Positions 1 through 6,934 of a stretch of DNA of 64,000 nt are shown here, one piece after another (the stretch's first letter is position 1; each line of letters begins with the position of its first letter). A model generated the notes under the pieces. The model was not told the DNA's origin. It made no database searches and saw only the letters and a list, made by a program, of their open reading frames with translations. Both the position numbers and the translations under genes were made by a program. The stretch comes from Mycolicibacterium brisbanense (GTDB lineage Bacteria; Actinomycetota; Actinomycetes; Mycobacteriales; Mycobacteriaceae), in assembly GCF_001570425.1 (NCBI RefSeq), contig NZ_BCSX01000051.1, positions 218,769 to 282,768 on the forward strand. The letters are read 5' to 3'.

Positions 1-329
1 CGTCCGGTGACGACGATGCGCTCGCCGATCGGGTCACCATGGTGTGCAATGGTCAGATCGGATTCAAGTGGGTGCACATCGCGTGCGCCGAATACCGGAC
101 CGCTGAGCTCGAGGGTCTCGGGATCGGCGTGGTGCAGATCCTTGGTGGGGTGACGCAGCAGGCTGCTGCGGTACGGTGCGTAGTCCAGCCGCGGCTGGGT
201 TTCCTCGATGCCGGACTGCAGATAACCGGTTTCGATGGCGGCCATCTCGGCGTTGATCTCGGCCTGGCTTGCCGAGGCGCTGTCGGGATTGGTGTCGATG
301 ATCTTCACGGCGGCTTCTTTCAATCTCAC
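1..329 (-). CDS. pcaH: Protocatechuate 3,4-dioxygenase beta subunit, N-terminal part (runs off the window)
   Basis: Partial gene; about 109 N-terminal residues are present. PcaH with PcaG forms the non-haem Fe(III) intradiol dioxygenase that opens protocatechuate to beta-carboxy-cis,cis-muconate. The visible part has the family's N-terminal signature: LDYAPYRSS, LRHP, then DLHHADPE, and later DPIGERIVVTGR, which leads into the barrel. The iron ligands lie beyond the edge. The GTG start at 329-327 overlaps the TGA of the upstream permease (GTGA). A second in-frame GTG lies seven codons downstream, so the exact start is not certain. The gene is the last visible member of an operon with the permease and the quinate/shikimate dehydrogenase. 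This fits, because that pathway delivers protocatechuate. Identification comes from sequence signature alone. Confidence 0.88.
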   Translation of the reverse strand, partial: MRLKEAAVKIIDTNPDSASASQAEINAEMAAIETGYLQSGIEETQPRLDYAPYRSSLLRHPTKDLHHADPETLELSGPVFGARDVHPLESDLTIAHHGDPIGERIVVTG

Positions 330-1663
330 TGCGCGACAGTCTTGTCGGCGGTCGGGCGGATGCCGAGCAGTTCCGTGGGCACCCCTCGGGTCTCGCGGGC
401 GGTCATGGCGGCGCCCGCGGCGATCAGGCAGACAACTGCGGTGAAGATGCTGATCACCACCCAGCCGCCGTCGCGCACGCCACCCAGCGCGGTGACGATC
501 GACGGCGCGAAACCTGCCACCAGGAAACCTAATTGGGTGCCGATCGCCACGCCGGAGAAGCGGACCTGGGTGGAGAACATCTCGCCGTAGAACGACGGCC
601 AGACGGCGTTGGCCGCGGCGTAGCCGAACGAGAAGGTCGCGACCGCCAGCGCGAAGATGAGTGCCTGGTTGCCGCCGCTCATGGACAACATGTAGAAGGG
701 CATCATCACCGCCGAAGACAGCGCTCCGTAGATGAACACCGGTTTGCGCCCGATCCGGTCGGCCAGCTTGCCGAACAGGGGCTGGGTGCCCAGCGCGACC
801 ACGTTGGCCGCCACCACGAGCCACAGCGTGATGTCGGCGGGCAGACCCACCTCTTTGCCGTAGGCGATGGCCAGGTTGCCGAACACTGTCGAAACCGCGG
901 CGATGAACGCGCAGAAGATGACTCGCAGTACGTCGGCCCAGTGGTTGCGCAGCAACGGGATCAGCGGCATCCGGGCGATGGTGCCCGCGGCCTTCGCCTC
1001 GGTGAATTGCGGTGTTTCGTGCAGGCGACGGCGGATGAAGTAGGCAACGACGACCACTACGGCGCTCATCCAGAACGGCACCCGCCAGCCCCAGCCGTAC
1101 TTGGCCTCATCGGGCAGCGAGACGAACGGGATGAGGATCAGCGAGGCGAGGATGAGACCACCCTGGGTTCCGGTCAGGGTCCACGACGTGTAGTACGCAC
1201 GCTGATCGTCGGGGGAGTGCTCGAGGGTCAGTGAGCTGGCTCCGGCCTGCTCGCCGGCCGCTGAAAACCCTTGCATCAGACGGCAGATCACCAGCAGTGC
1301 CGGCGCGGCCCAGCCGATGGTGTCGAAGGTCGGCAGACAGCCGATCAGGAAAGTCGACAGGCCCATCAGCACGAGCGTGAACATCAGGACCCGCTGGCGG
1401 CCGACCCGGTCACCGAAATGGCCCAGTATGAATGCACCGATGGGGCGGGCGACGTAGGCGAATCCGAAGGTGGCGAACGACATGACCAGTGCCGCCTTGT
1501 CGCCGGACGGGAAGAACACGTGCGGGAAGATCAGCGCGGCGGCCGAGCCGAACAGGAAGAAGTCGTAGTACTCGACGGCGCTGCCCATGAAGCTGGCCAG
1601 CGCGGCGCGTCGTGGGGTACGGCCGGTCGTGGCGTCCGCAGACTGCGGGGCGGTTGTGGTCAT
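326..1663 (-). CDS. MHS-family MFS transporter, probable shikimate/quinate permease
   Basis: A 445-residue major facilitator with about 12 hydrophobic segments. It carries the paired metabolite:H+ symporter loop motifs GDRVGRQR after TM2 and DRIGRKPV in the second half, plus an RRRLHETPQF stretch in the central loop. The N-terminus (SAVEYYDFFLFGSAAA) is typical of the KgtP/ShiA/ProP-type MHS group. Start at ATG 1663 because GAGGA lies at 1671-1675; an in-frame upstream start would put 17 unlikely residues in front. It sits between the quinate/shikimate dehydrogenase gene (upstream, short overlap region) and pcaH (GTGA overlap). Import of quinate, shikimate or dehydroshikimate is therefore the likely role. 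The exact substrate is inferred from context. Confidence 0.85.
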   Translation of the reverse strand: MTTTAPQSADATTGRTPRRAALASFMGSAVEYYDFFLFGSAAALIFPHVFFPSGDKAALVMSFATFGFAYVARPIGAFILGHFGDRVGRQRVLMFTLVLMGLSTFLIGCLPTFDTIGWAAPALLVICRLMQGFSAAGEQAGASSLTLEHSPDDQRAYYTSWTLTGTQGGLILASLILIPFVSLPDEAKYGWGWRVPFWMSAVVVVVAYFIRRRLHETPQFTEAKAAGTIARMPLIPLLRNHWADVLRVIFCAFIAAVSTVFGNLAIAYGKEVGLPADITLWLVVAANVVALGTQPLFGKLADRIGRKPVFIYGALSSAVMMPFYMLSMSGGNQALIFALAVATFSFGYAAANAVWPSFYGEMFSTQVRFSGVAIGTQLGFLVAGFAPSIVTALGGVRDGGWVVISIFTAVVCLIAAGAAMTARETRGVPTELLGIRPTADKTVAQ

Positions 1664-1703
1664 GGCATGTTCCTCAGGTCGAATTGTGCTGGGCCGGGCT
1701 GGT

Positions 1704-2564
1704 TTACGAGACAAGATCGCGGAAATGGGCGGACATCCGGGCAGCGTCCGGGGCGACGCCGGTGATCAGGGCGAACGCGTCAACGGCCTGGTAGACCGCC
1801 ATGTGACCGCCGTCGAGGGTGCGGCAACCGGCGGCGCGCGCGGCCTGGAGCAGGGCGGTGTCCAACGGGCGGTACACGATGTCGGCGACCCACATGCCGG
1901 AATGCAGCAGGGCGGTGTCGAAGGCCACGCCGGGGTGTTCGGCCATGCCGGTCGGGGTGGCGTGCACGAGGCCGTCCGTGTTGGGTAGCAGGACCGAGAG
2001 CTTGTCGAACGACGAGGCCTCGACGCGCGCGTCCGGGTGCCGGTCGGCGAGTTCACGGGCGAGTGCCGAAGCCCGGTCGACGTCGAGATCGACGATGCTC
2101 AAGTGGGCGGTGCCCAGGCGCATCAGGGCGTCGGCGACCGCGGTGCCCGCGCCGCCTGCGCCCACCAGGGTCACCGATGCGGTGGCAGCATCGGGTAGCC
2201 CTTCGGCGAAACCGTGCGCGAAACCCGTGGTGTCGGTGTTGTAGCCGACGGCCCGGCCCTCGCGGAACACGACGGTGTTGACCGCGCCGAGGGTGCGGGC
2301 GGTGTCGTCGATGTCGTCCAGGTGGTCGACGACGAGTTGCTTGCAGGGATGGGTGATGTTCAGACCGTCGTAGCCGAGCCTGCGGCTCCACGTGAGGATC
2401 TCGCCGACCTGCTCGGGGGAGAGCCCGAGAACGTTGAGGTCCAAGGTGCGGTAGACGTATTCCAGCCCCTGCGCTCGGCCTTCGGCCATGTGCAGTGCGG
2501 GTGTCAGCGAGGGGCCGACGCCGGTGCCGATGAGGCCCGCCAAGTAGGGCTGTCGCTGTGTCAT
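1704..2564 (-). CDS. qsuD: Quinate/shikimate 5-dehydrogenase (QsuD type)
   Basis: 286 residues, AroE fold. The substrate loop near residue 19 reads SLTPALH. Ser-x-Thr here is the pattern reported for catabolic quinate/shikimate dehydrogenases, where biosynthetic AroE has Ser-x-Ser. The catalytic Lys lies in NITHPCKQ (about residue 75). The Rossmann loop GAGGAGTAV is near residue 131, and strand beta-2 ends in IVDLD. An acidic residue there favours NAD+ over NADP+, which again fits a catabolic enzyme oxidising quinate to 3-dehydroquinate and shikimate to 3-dehydroshikimate. It is first in the operon dehydrogenase-permease-pcaH; a putative TetR operator lies at 2580-2599, just upstream of the start. 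The symbol follows the Corynebacterium qsu nomenclature. Confidence 0.85.
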   Translation of the reverse strand: MTQRQPYLAGLIGTGVGPSLTPALHMAEGRAQGLEYVYRTLDLNVLGLSPEQVGEILTWSRRLGYDGLNITHPCKQLVVDHLDDIDDTARTLGAVNTVVFREGRAVGYNTDTTGFAHGFAEGLPDAATASVTLVGAGGAGTAVADALMRLGTAHLSIVDLDVDRASALARELADRHPDARVEASSFDKLSVLLPNTDGLVHATPTGMAEHPGVAFDTALLHSGMWVADIVYRPLDTALLQAARAAGCRTLDGGHMAVYQAVDAFALITGVAPDAARMSAHFRDLVS

Positions 2565-2579
2565 GCTCCCTCGATCCTT

Positions 2580-2599
2580 AATGTACTAACTGGTTCGTT
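2580..2599. promoter_or_regulatory. Putative TetR operator A, upstream of the dehydrogenase-permease-pcaH operon
   Basis: AATGTACTAACTGGTTCGTT. Written on the other strand, the site at 3368-3387 reads AATGTACCAATTAGTTCATT, so 16 of 20 positions agree. It lies 15 bp before the dehydrogenase start, where a bound repressor would block transcription or the early transcript. That the neighbouring TetR protein binds here is inference. Confidence 0.65.
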
Positions 2600-2669
2600 C
2601 GGAAAGTAGAGCACTGTGACGCCCGTCGCGTCAAGGGCGCACTGTGAGGTGGATCTCCGATCGAGGGGG

Positions 2670-3314
2670 TCAGGCCTGGCTGGTGAGCCAGCCGACCACC
2701 ACGTCGCCGAGCATGCGACGCAGGTGGGCCCGACGCGACGTCTCGGTGAGGTCGGTGCCGAACAGGTAGCCGAAGGTGTAGCGGTTGGCCACCTGGAATA
2801 CGCAGTAGGAGCTGATCACCAGGTGCACGTCGAGGGCGTCGACGTCATCGCGGAACATGCCGGCGGCGCGGCCGTCGCGCAGGATCCCGTCGAGCAGGGA
2901 GGTGGCGGGGGCGGAGAGTTCGGGCAGCTCACGCAGCTGCCGAATGAACTCGCCGCGGTGGATGTTCTCGATCGACACCAGTCGGATGAAAGCGTCGTGG
3001 GCGATGTGGTGGTCGAATGTCACCTCTGCCAGCCGGCGGATCGCCACCACCGGATTGTCGTGATCGACCCGAAGCTTCTGTTCGGCCTCGCGGATGCCGC
3101 GGTAGGCGTTCTCCAGAACGGCCAGGTAGAGCTGCTCTTTGCCGCCGAAGTAGTAGTAGATCATCCGCTTGGTGGTCCGGGTGCGTTCGGCGATCTCGTC
3201 GACGCGGGCGCCCGAATAGCCAGATTCGGCGAACACCTCGGTGGCCACCTCGAGCAGCTCCGCGCGCGTGCGCTCGGCATCGCGTTGCAGCTCGGCTTTG
3301 GGCTTGGCGGCCAT
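2670..3314 (-). CDS. TetR-family regulator of the quinate/shikimate locus
   Basis: 214 residues. The N-terminal TetR helix-turn-helix is clear: ATEVFAESGYSGARVDEIAE, followed by TTKRMIYYYFGGKEQLYLAV (about residues 23-67). The C-terminal helical part is the ligand and dimer domain. The basic N-terminus (KPKAELQRDAERTR) is usual for this group. The gene lies between two divergent catabolic units. Near-identical palindromes occur 70 bp beyond its 3' end (2580-2599) and 54 bp upstream of its start (3368-3387). It probably represses both operons and perhaps itself. The inducer is most likely quinate, shikimate, a dehydro-intermediate or protocatechuate. In Corynebacterium the equivalent locus is controlled by a LysR protein (QsuR), so a TetR protein here would be a different solution. 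Confidence 0.85.
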   Translation of the reverse strand: MAAKPKAELQRDAERTRAELLEVATEVFAESGYSGARVDEIAERTRTTKRMIYYYFGGKEQLYLAVLENAYRGIREAEQKLRVDHDNPVVAIRRLAEVTFDHHIAHDAFIRLVSIENIHRGEFIRQLRELPELSAPATSLLDGILRDGRAAGMFRDDVDALDVHLVISSYCVFQVANRYTFGYLFGTDLTETSRRAHLRRMLGDVVVGWLTSQA

Positions 3315-3367
3315 GACCGGTGAGCTTACTGGGCAGCCGGTGACTTCCCGGCGCCCTCTTCCGCCCT

Positions 3368-3387
3368 AATGAACTAATTGGTACATT
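3368..3387. promoter_or_regulatory. Putative TetR operator B, between tetR and the dehydroshikimate dehydratase gene
   Basis: AATGAACTAATTGGTACATT. This is an imperfect palindrome: the half-sites AATGAACTAA and AATGTACCAA agree at 8 of 10 positions. It lies 8 bp before the chosen ATG (3396) and 54 bp before the divergent tetR start, so one dimer could control both directions. It overlaps a possible upstream start at 3378, which argues against that start. Confidence 0.68.
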
Positions 3388-3395
3388 ACGACGCC

Positions 3396-5180
3396 ATGAG
3401 GATGTCGATCGCCACGGTCTCGCTGTCCGGCTCGCTGGTCGAGAAGCTGCACGCCTGCGCCGCCGCGGGTTTCGACGGCGTCGAGATCTTCGAACCCGAT
3501 CTGATCGCCAGCGACCACTCGCCGGAGGAGATCCGCCACCTGGCCCGCAGGCTGGGGCTGAGCCTGGACCTCTACCAACCGCTGCGTGACCTCGAAGGCG
3601 TCGACGAGGCGACGTTCACCGACAATCTGCGACGTGCTGCCGCGACGTTTGCCACCGCGCAGCGGCTCGGCATCGACACCGTTCTGGTCTGCAGCAACGT
3701 CGCGACCGCCACCGTCGACTCCGACGAGGTCTCGGCGGACCAGTTGCGCCGTATCGGTGATGTCGCGGCCGGCTACGGCATCCGCATCGCGTTCGAGGCG
3801 CTGGCCTGGGGTCGGTTCGTCGACGACTATCGCCGCGCGTGGCGCATCGTCGAACTCGCCGACCACCCGAATGTCGGTGTGTGCCTTGACAGTTTCCATG
3901 TGCTCTCGCGCGGGCACGACCCGGCCGCCATCGAGGACATCGACGGGGAGAAGATCTTCTACCTGCAGTTGGCCGATGCCCCCGCCCTCACCATGGACGT
4001 CCTGTCGTGGAGTCGGCATCACCGGCTGTTCCCCGGTGAGGGGTCTTTCGACCTGCCCGCCTTCGTCCGGCACACGCTGGCTGCCGGATACGGCGGGCCG
4101 CTGTCCTTGGAGGTCTTCAACGACACGTTCCGGCAGACCGATCCCGGCCACACCGCGGTCCACGCGCTGCGGTCGCTGTTGTGGCTCGCCGACAGCGTCA
4201 CCCACGTGTTGACCGAGGCCAAGCCACCCACCGGTTTCGACTTTGTCGAGATCAAGGCCGAGGACACCAGCGAGGTAGAGGTGATGCTGGGCCAGCTCGG
4301 CTTCACCCCGCGCGGGCGCCACCGCAGCAAGCCGGTGTCGCTGTGGTCGGCAGGGCAGGCGCGCGTCGTGCTCAACGAGCAGCACGCGCGGGATCAGGTA
4401 CCGCACGTCGCGGCCGTCGGGCTGCAGGTGCCCGACGCCGGCGCGACCAGCGCCCGGGCTGCCGAGCTGATGGCTCCGGTCGCGTACCGGCGCACGTACG
4501 CCACCGAACAACCGCTGGGTGCCGCGGTGGCCCCCGACGGCACCGCGTTCTTCTGGACCTCCGCCGACACCGCGGAGCCCGCCTGGGCGGCCGAATTCGG
4601 CGGCGGCATCGACCAGGTGCCGACGCCCGTCCGGGCGATCGACCACGTCAACCTCTCTCAGCCGTGGCAGACCGCCGAAGACGCCGTCCTGTTCCTCACC
4701 AGCGTGTTCGGCCTGTCCGCCGACGCTCCCGCCGAGGTGCCCGGTCCGAGCGGTCTGGTCCGCAGCCAGGTCATGCGCAACGCGGACTGTTCGGTGCGGC
4801 TGCCGCTCAACGTCGCGCCACACATCCTCGACGGAGCCGACCTGCCTCAGCACGTCGCATTCGCCTGCACCGATGTGGTCGCACTGGCCCGCGCGGCGGC
4901 CGCCAACGGACTGCCCTTCCTGCGGGTACCGGACAACTATTACGACTATTTGTCGGGTCGGTTCGGCCTCGACGATGCTGTGGTCGCCGAACTGCGCGAG
5001 CTGAACCTGCTCTACGACCGGGCCGGCGCGGGCAGTTTCATCCACGTCTACACACGTACCGTCGGCACGGTGTTCTTCGAGTTCTTACAGCGGGTCGACG
5101 GTTACGACGGGTACGGCACCGACAACGCACCGGTCCGCCTTGCCGCCCAGCGCAGCGGCGTCGGTACCGTACTGACGTGA
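3396..5180 (+). CDS. qsuB: 3-dehydroshikimate dehydratase, two-domain QsuB type
   Basis: 594 residues. The N-terminal half (about 1-275) is a sugar-phosphate-isomerase/AP-endonuclease-2 TIM barrel with ATVSLSG, GFDGVEIFEPDL, IAFEALAW, VCLDSFHVL and LSLEVFND. The conserved Glu, Asp and His in these motifs are the usual metal ligands. The C-terminal half (about 285-594) resembles the HPPD/VOC fold, with IDHVNLSQPW, HVAFACTDV and GTVFFEFLQR, the latter carrying the Glu of the second-domain metal site. This two-domain layout is the known QsuB/QuiC1 type that dehydrates 3-dehydroshikimate to protocatechuate. ATG 3396 is preferred over a frame opening at 3378 because the latter would start inside operator B. 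The stop overlaps the dehydroquinase start (GTGA). Confidence 0.88.
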   Translation: MRMSIATVSLSGSLVEKLHACAAAGFDGVEIFEPDLIASDHSPEEIRHLARRLGLSLDLYQPLRDLEGVDEATFTDNLRRAAATFATAQRLGIDTVLVCSNVATATVDSDEVSADQLRRIGDVAAGYGIRIAFEALAWGRFVDDYRRAWRIVELADHPNVGVCLDSFHVLSRGHDPAAIEDIDGEKIFYLQLADAPALTMDVLSWSRHHRLFPGEGSFDLPAFVRHTLAAGYGGPLSLEVFNDTFRQTDPGHTAVHALRSLLWLADSVTHVLTEAKPPTGFDFVEIKAEDTSEVEVMLGQLGFTPRGRHRSKPVSLWSAGQARVVLNEQHARDQVPHVAAVGLQVPDAGATSARAAELMAPVAYRRTYATEQPLGAAVAPDGTAFFWTSADTAEPAWAAEFGGGIDQVPTPVRAIDHVNLSQPWQTAEDAVLFLTSVFGLSADAPAEVPGPSGLVRSQVMRNADCSVRLPLNVAPHILDGADLPQHVAFACTDVVALARAAAANGLPFLRVPDNYYDYLSGRFGLDDAVVAELRELNLLYDRAGAGSFIHVYTRTVGTVFFEFLQRVDGYDGYGTDNAPVRLAAQRSGVGTVLT

Positions 5181-5617
5181 CCGCTCGCCGACTGCTCCTG
5201 CTCAACGGCCCCAACCTCAACCTGCTGGGCACCCGCCAGCCCGAGGTGTACGGCGCCACCACCCTGCCCGAGATCGAGGCGTCGGTGAGCGCGCTGGCCG
5301 CCGAACTCGGCTTCGAGGTACGTGCCGTGCAGAGCAACCACGAAGGCGTCCTCATCGACGCCATCCACGCGGCCCGGGCCGACTGCGCGGGCATCATCAT
5401 CAACCCGGGCGCCTACAGCCACACGTCGGTGGCCATCCCCGACGCCCTCACCTCGGTCGAATTGCCGGTCGCCGAAGTGCATTTGAGCAACATCCACCGC
5501 CGGGAACCGTTCCGGCACCACTCCTACGTGTCGGCAGTCGCCGAGATGGTCATCGCCGGGGCGGGCCCCGCGGGATACGAGTACGCCGTCCGTTACCTCG
5601 CCGGCAAGCTGCCATGA
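5177..5617 (+). CDS. aroQ: Type II 3-dehydroquinate dehydratase
   Basis: 146 residues, the normal length for the dodecameric type II enzyme. Signature motifs are in order: LLLNGPNLNLLG near the N-terminus, the catalytic-Tyr loop around EVYGATTL, the VQSNHEG segment, NPGAYSHTS with the catalytic-area His, and EVHLSNIHRRE. It interconverts 3-dehydroquinate and 3-dehydroshikimate. In this operon it should run in the catabolic direction, linking quinate oxidation to the dehydratase encoded just upstream, so it corresponds to qsuC. It may be additional to a biosynthetic aroQ elsewhere in the genome. Start GTG 5177 overlaps the upstream stop as GTGA, and its own stop overlaps the next ATG as ATGA; both indicate translational coupling. 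Confidence 0.92.
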   Translation: MTARRLLLLNGPNLNLLGTRQPEVYGATTLPEIEASVSALAAELGFEVRAVQSNHEGVLIDAIHAARADCAGIIINPGAYSHTSVAIPDALTSVELPVAEVHLSNIHRREPFRHHSYVSAVAEMVIAGAGPAGYEYAVRYLAGKLP

Positions 5618-6003
5618 CGCCACCGCCGGTGCAGCCGCCCATCGTCCGCTACGCGGGCTACCTCGTCGCGGCCGAAGGCGCGCTCGGACTCGCCGCCGCC
5701 GTGGTCCTGGTCGTACGTGCGCTGGCCGGCGCCGATCAGCACGTCGTCAGTGGATACGGCACGGCACTGTGGTTCGTCCTCATTGGTGGTGGTGTGCTGG
5801 CCGGGGGCTGGGCGTTGATCACCGGCCGCCGCTGGGGCCGTGGCATCGGCGTGTTCGCCAACCTGCTGCTGCTCGGCGTCGCCTGGTACGTGTTCACGTC
5901 GCACCAGGTGGGGTACGGCATCGCCGTCGGGGTGCTGGCTCTCGTCACATTGGGCATGCTGCTCAGCCCGTCGGCCGTGCACTGGTCGTCCGGCCGGCAG
6001 TAG
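5614..6003 (+). CDS. Small integral membrane protein of unknown function
   Basis: 129 residues, not recognised as a named family. Four hydrophobic segments are visible (about 10-36, 48-66, 73-90 and 95-113), separated by very short loops. The N-terminus is proline-rich (MTPPPVQPP). The length and spacing resemble the small four-helix mycobacterial membrane proteins annotated only as integral membrane protein. The ATGA overlap with the dehydroquinase gene makes it the last gene of the qsuB-aroQ operon. It converges on the MmyB-type regulator with an 11-bp gap. A role in the catabolic pathway is not evident; it may simply be a co-transcribed housekeeping gene. Confidence 0.75.
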   Translation: MTPPPVQPPIVRYAGYLVAAEGALGLAAAVVLVVRALAGADQHVVSGYGTALWFVLIGGGVLAGGWALITGRRWGRGIGVFANLLLLGVAWYVFTSHQVGYGIAVGVLALVTLGMLLSPSAVHWSSGRQ

Positions 6004-6014
6004 ACCGACGCCTG

Positions 6015-6845
6015 CTACGTCGCCGCCTGGCCGTCGCCGAGTCGGTCGAGCTGTGCCGCCGCGGCGGCGGTGGCCGGGGTGTAGACGACGATGTTGAGGT
6101 CCGGCTGGTCGGCCGGGATGAGCCGGTGGTACTCCAGTTCGATCTCGCCGGTCACCGCGTGATCGAAACGCCGGATCCGGGTCTGGAAGCCCTCGATGGT
6201 GTGATCGTCCCAAATGCGGTCGAACTCCGGGCTTTTCGCGCGCAGCCGGGCCAGCAGGCGCCCGACCGCGGCGTCGTCGAGCCGCGCGCCGTTCTGCATG
6301 CGGAACTCTGACACGAAGCGCCGGCTCTCCACCTCCCAGTCGGGCATCAGCAATTTGATCGACGGATCGGTGAACACAAGCGACAACAGATTCCGATCTT
6401 CGTCCGGCACCGTGCGCACCCGCGGATACAGCGCCGCGTAGGCGCGATTCCATGCGGTGATCTCCCAATCCGGGTCGAGCGCGAAGGCGGGGGACCGGCC
6501 GAACGCCTCCAGGAGCCGGTGCACGTGGTCGGGTGGCTCACCCGGCGGTGCCGTACCGCCCGGCGAAAACCCGGCCAGCGACAGCAGATACGTCTGATCG
6601 GCGGGGGAGAGCGCGAGTGTCTGCCCGATGGCGTCGAGCACTTGCCGCGACGGGTTGATGTCGCGACCCTGCTCGAGCCAGGTGTACCAGGTGACGCTGA
6701 TCGACGACAGGAACGCCACCTCCTCACGGCGTAACCCGTTGGCGCGGCCGCGGATCGGTGGTAGACCGTGCACTGAGCGGGCCACCGATTCCCGGCGCAT
6801 ACGCAGGAACCCACCGAGCTCTGCGCGCGCGGCCTGGTTGGGCAT
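6015..6845 (-). CDS. XRE-type regulator with MmyB-like ligand-binding domain
   Basis: 276 residues. The N-terminal helix-turn-helix (about 10-75) has LGGFLRMRRE, GLRREEVAFL and the long recognition stretch ISVTWYTWLEQGRDI, the hallmark of MmyB-type XRE proteins. Residues about 100-265 form the PAS-like MmyB ligand-binding domain: RSPAFALDPDWEITAWNRAY, and near the end FQTRIRRFDHAVTGEIELEYH. The gene is divergent from ilvD with only about 80 bp between the starts, and that gap contains nested inverted repeats. Control of ilvD or of itself is therefore the simplest guess. The ligand is unknown; some relatives bind fatty acids. Confidence 0.85.
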   Translation of the reverse strand: MPNQAARAELGGFLRMRRESVARSVHGLPPIRGRANGLRREEVAFLSSISVTWYTWLEQGRDINPSRQVLDAIGQTLALSPADQTYLLSLAGFSPGGTAPPGEPPDHVHRLLEAFGRSPAFALDPDWEITAWNRAYAALYPRVRTVPDEDRNLLSLVFTDPSIKLLMPDWEVESRRFVSEFRMQNGARLDDAAVGRLLARLRAKSPEFDRIWDDHTIEGFQTRIRRFDHAVTGEIELEYHRLIPADQPDLNIVVYTPATAAAAAQLDRLGDGQAAT

Positions 6846-6902
6846 CGTTCAATGGTAAAACTGGTAGTCGCAGTACTAGTGCCAGGACCGTCTTCGCCTG
6901 TC

Positions 6903-6934
6903 GCCCATGGTCCACAACCATGGGCATCATGCCC
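6903..6934. promoter_or_regulatory. Nested inverted repeats over the ilvD start
   Basis: Arms GCCCATGGT (6903-6911) and ACCATGGGC (6917-6925) form a perfect 9-bp inverted repeat with a 5-nt centre. A second palindrome, GGGCAT/ATGCCC (6922-6934), overlaps it. Both possible ilvD start codons (6920 and 6929) lie inside. This could be an operator for the divergent XRE regulator or a hairpin limiting initiation; no Shine-Dalgarno is obvious here. Confidence 0.45.
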
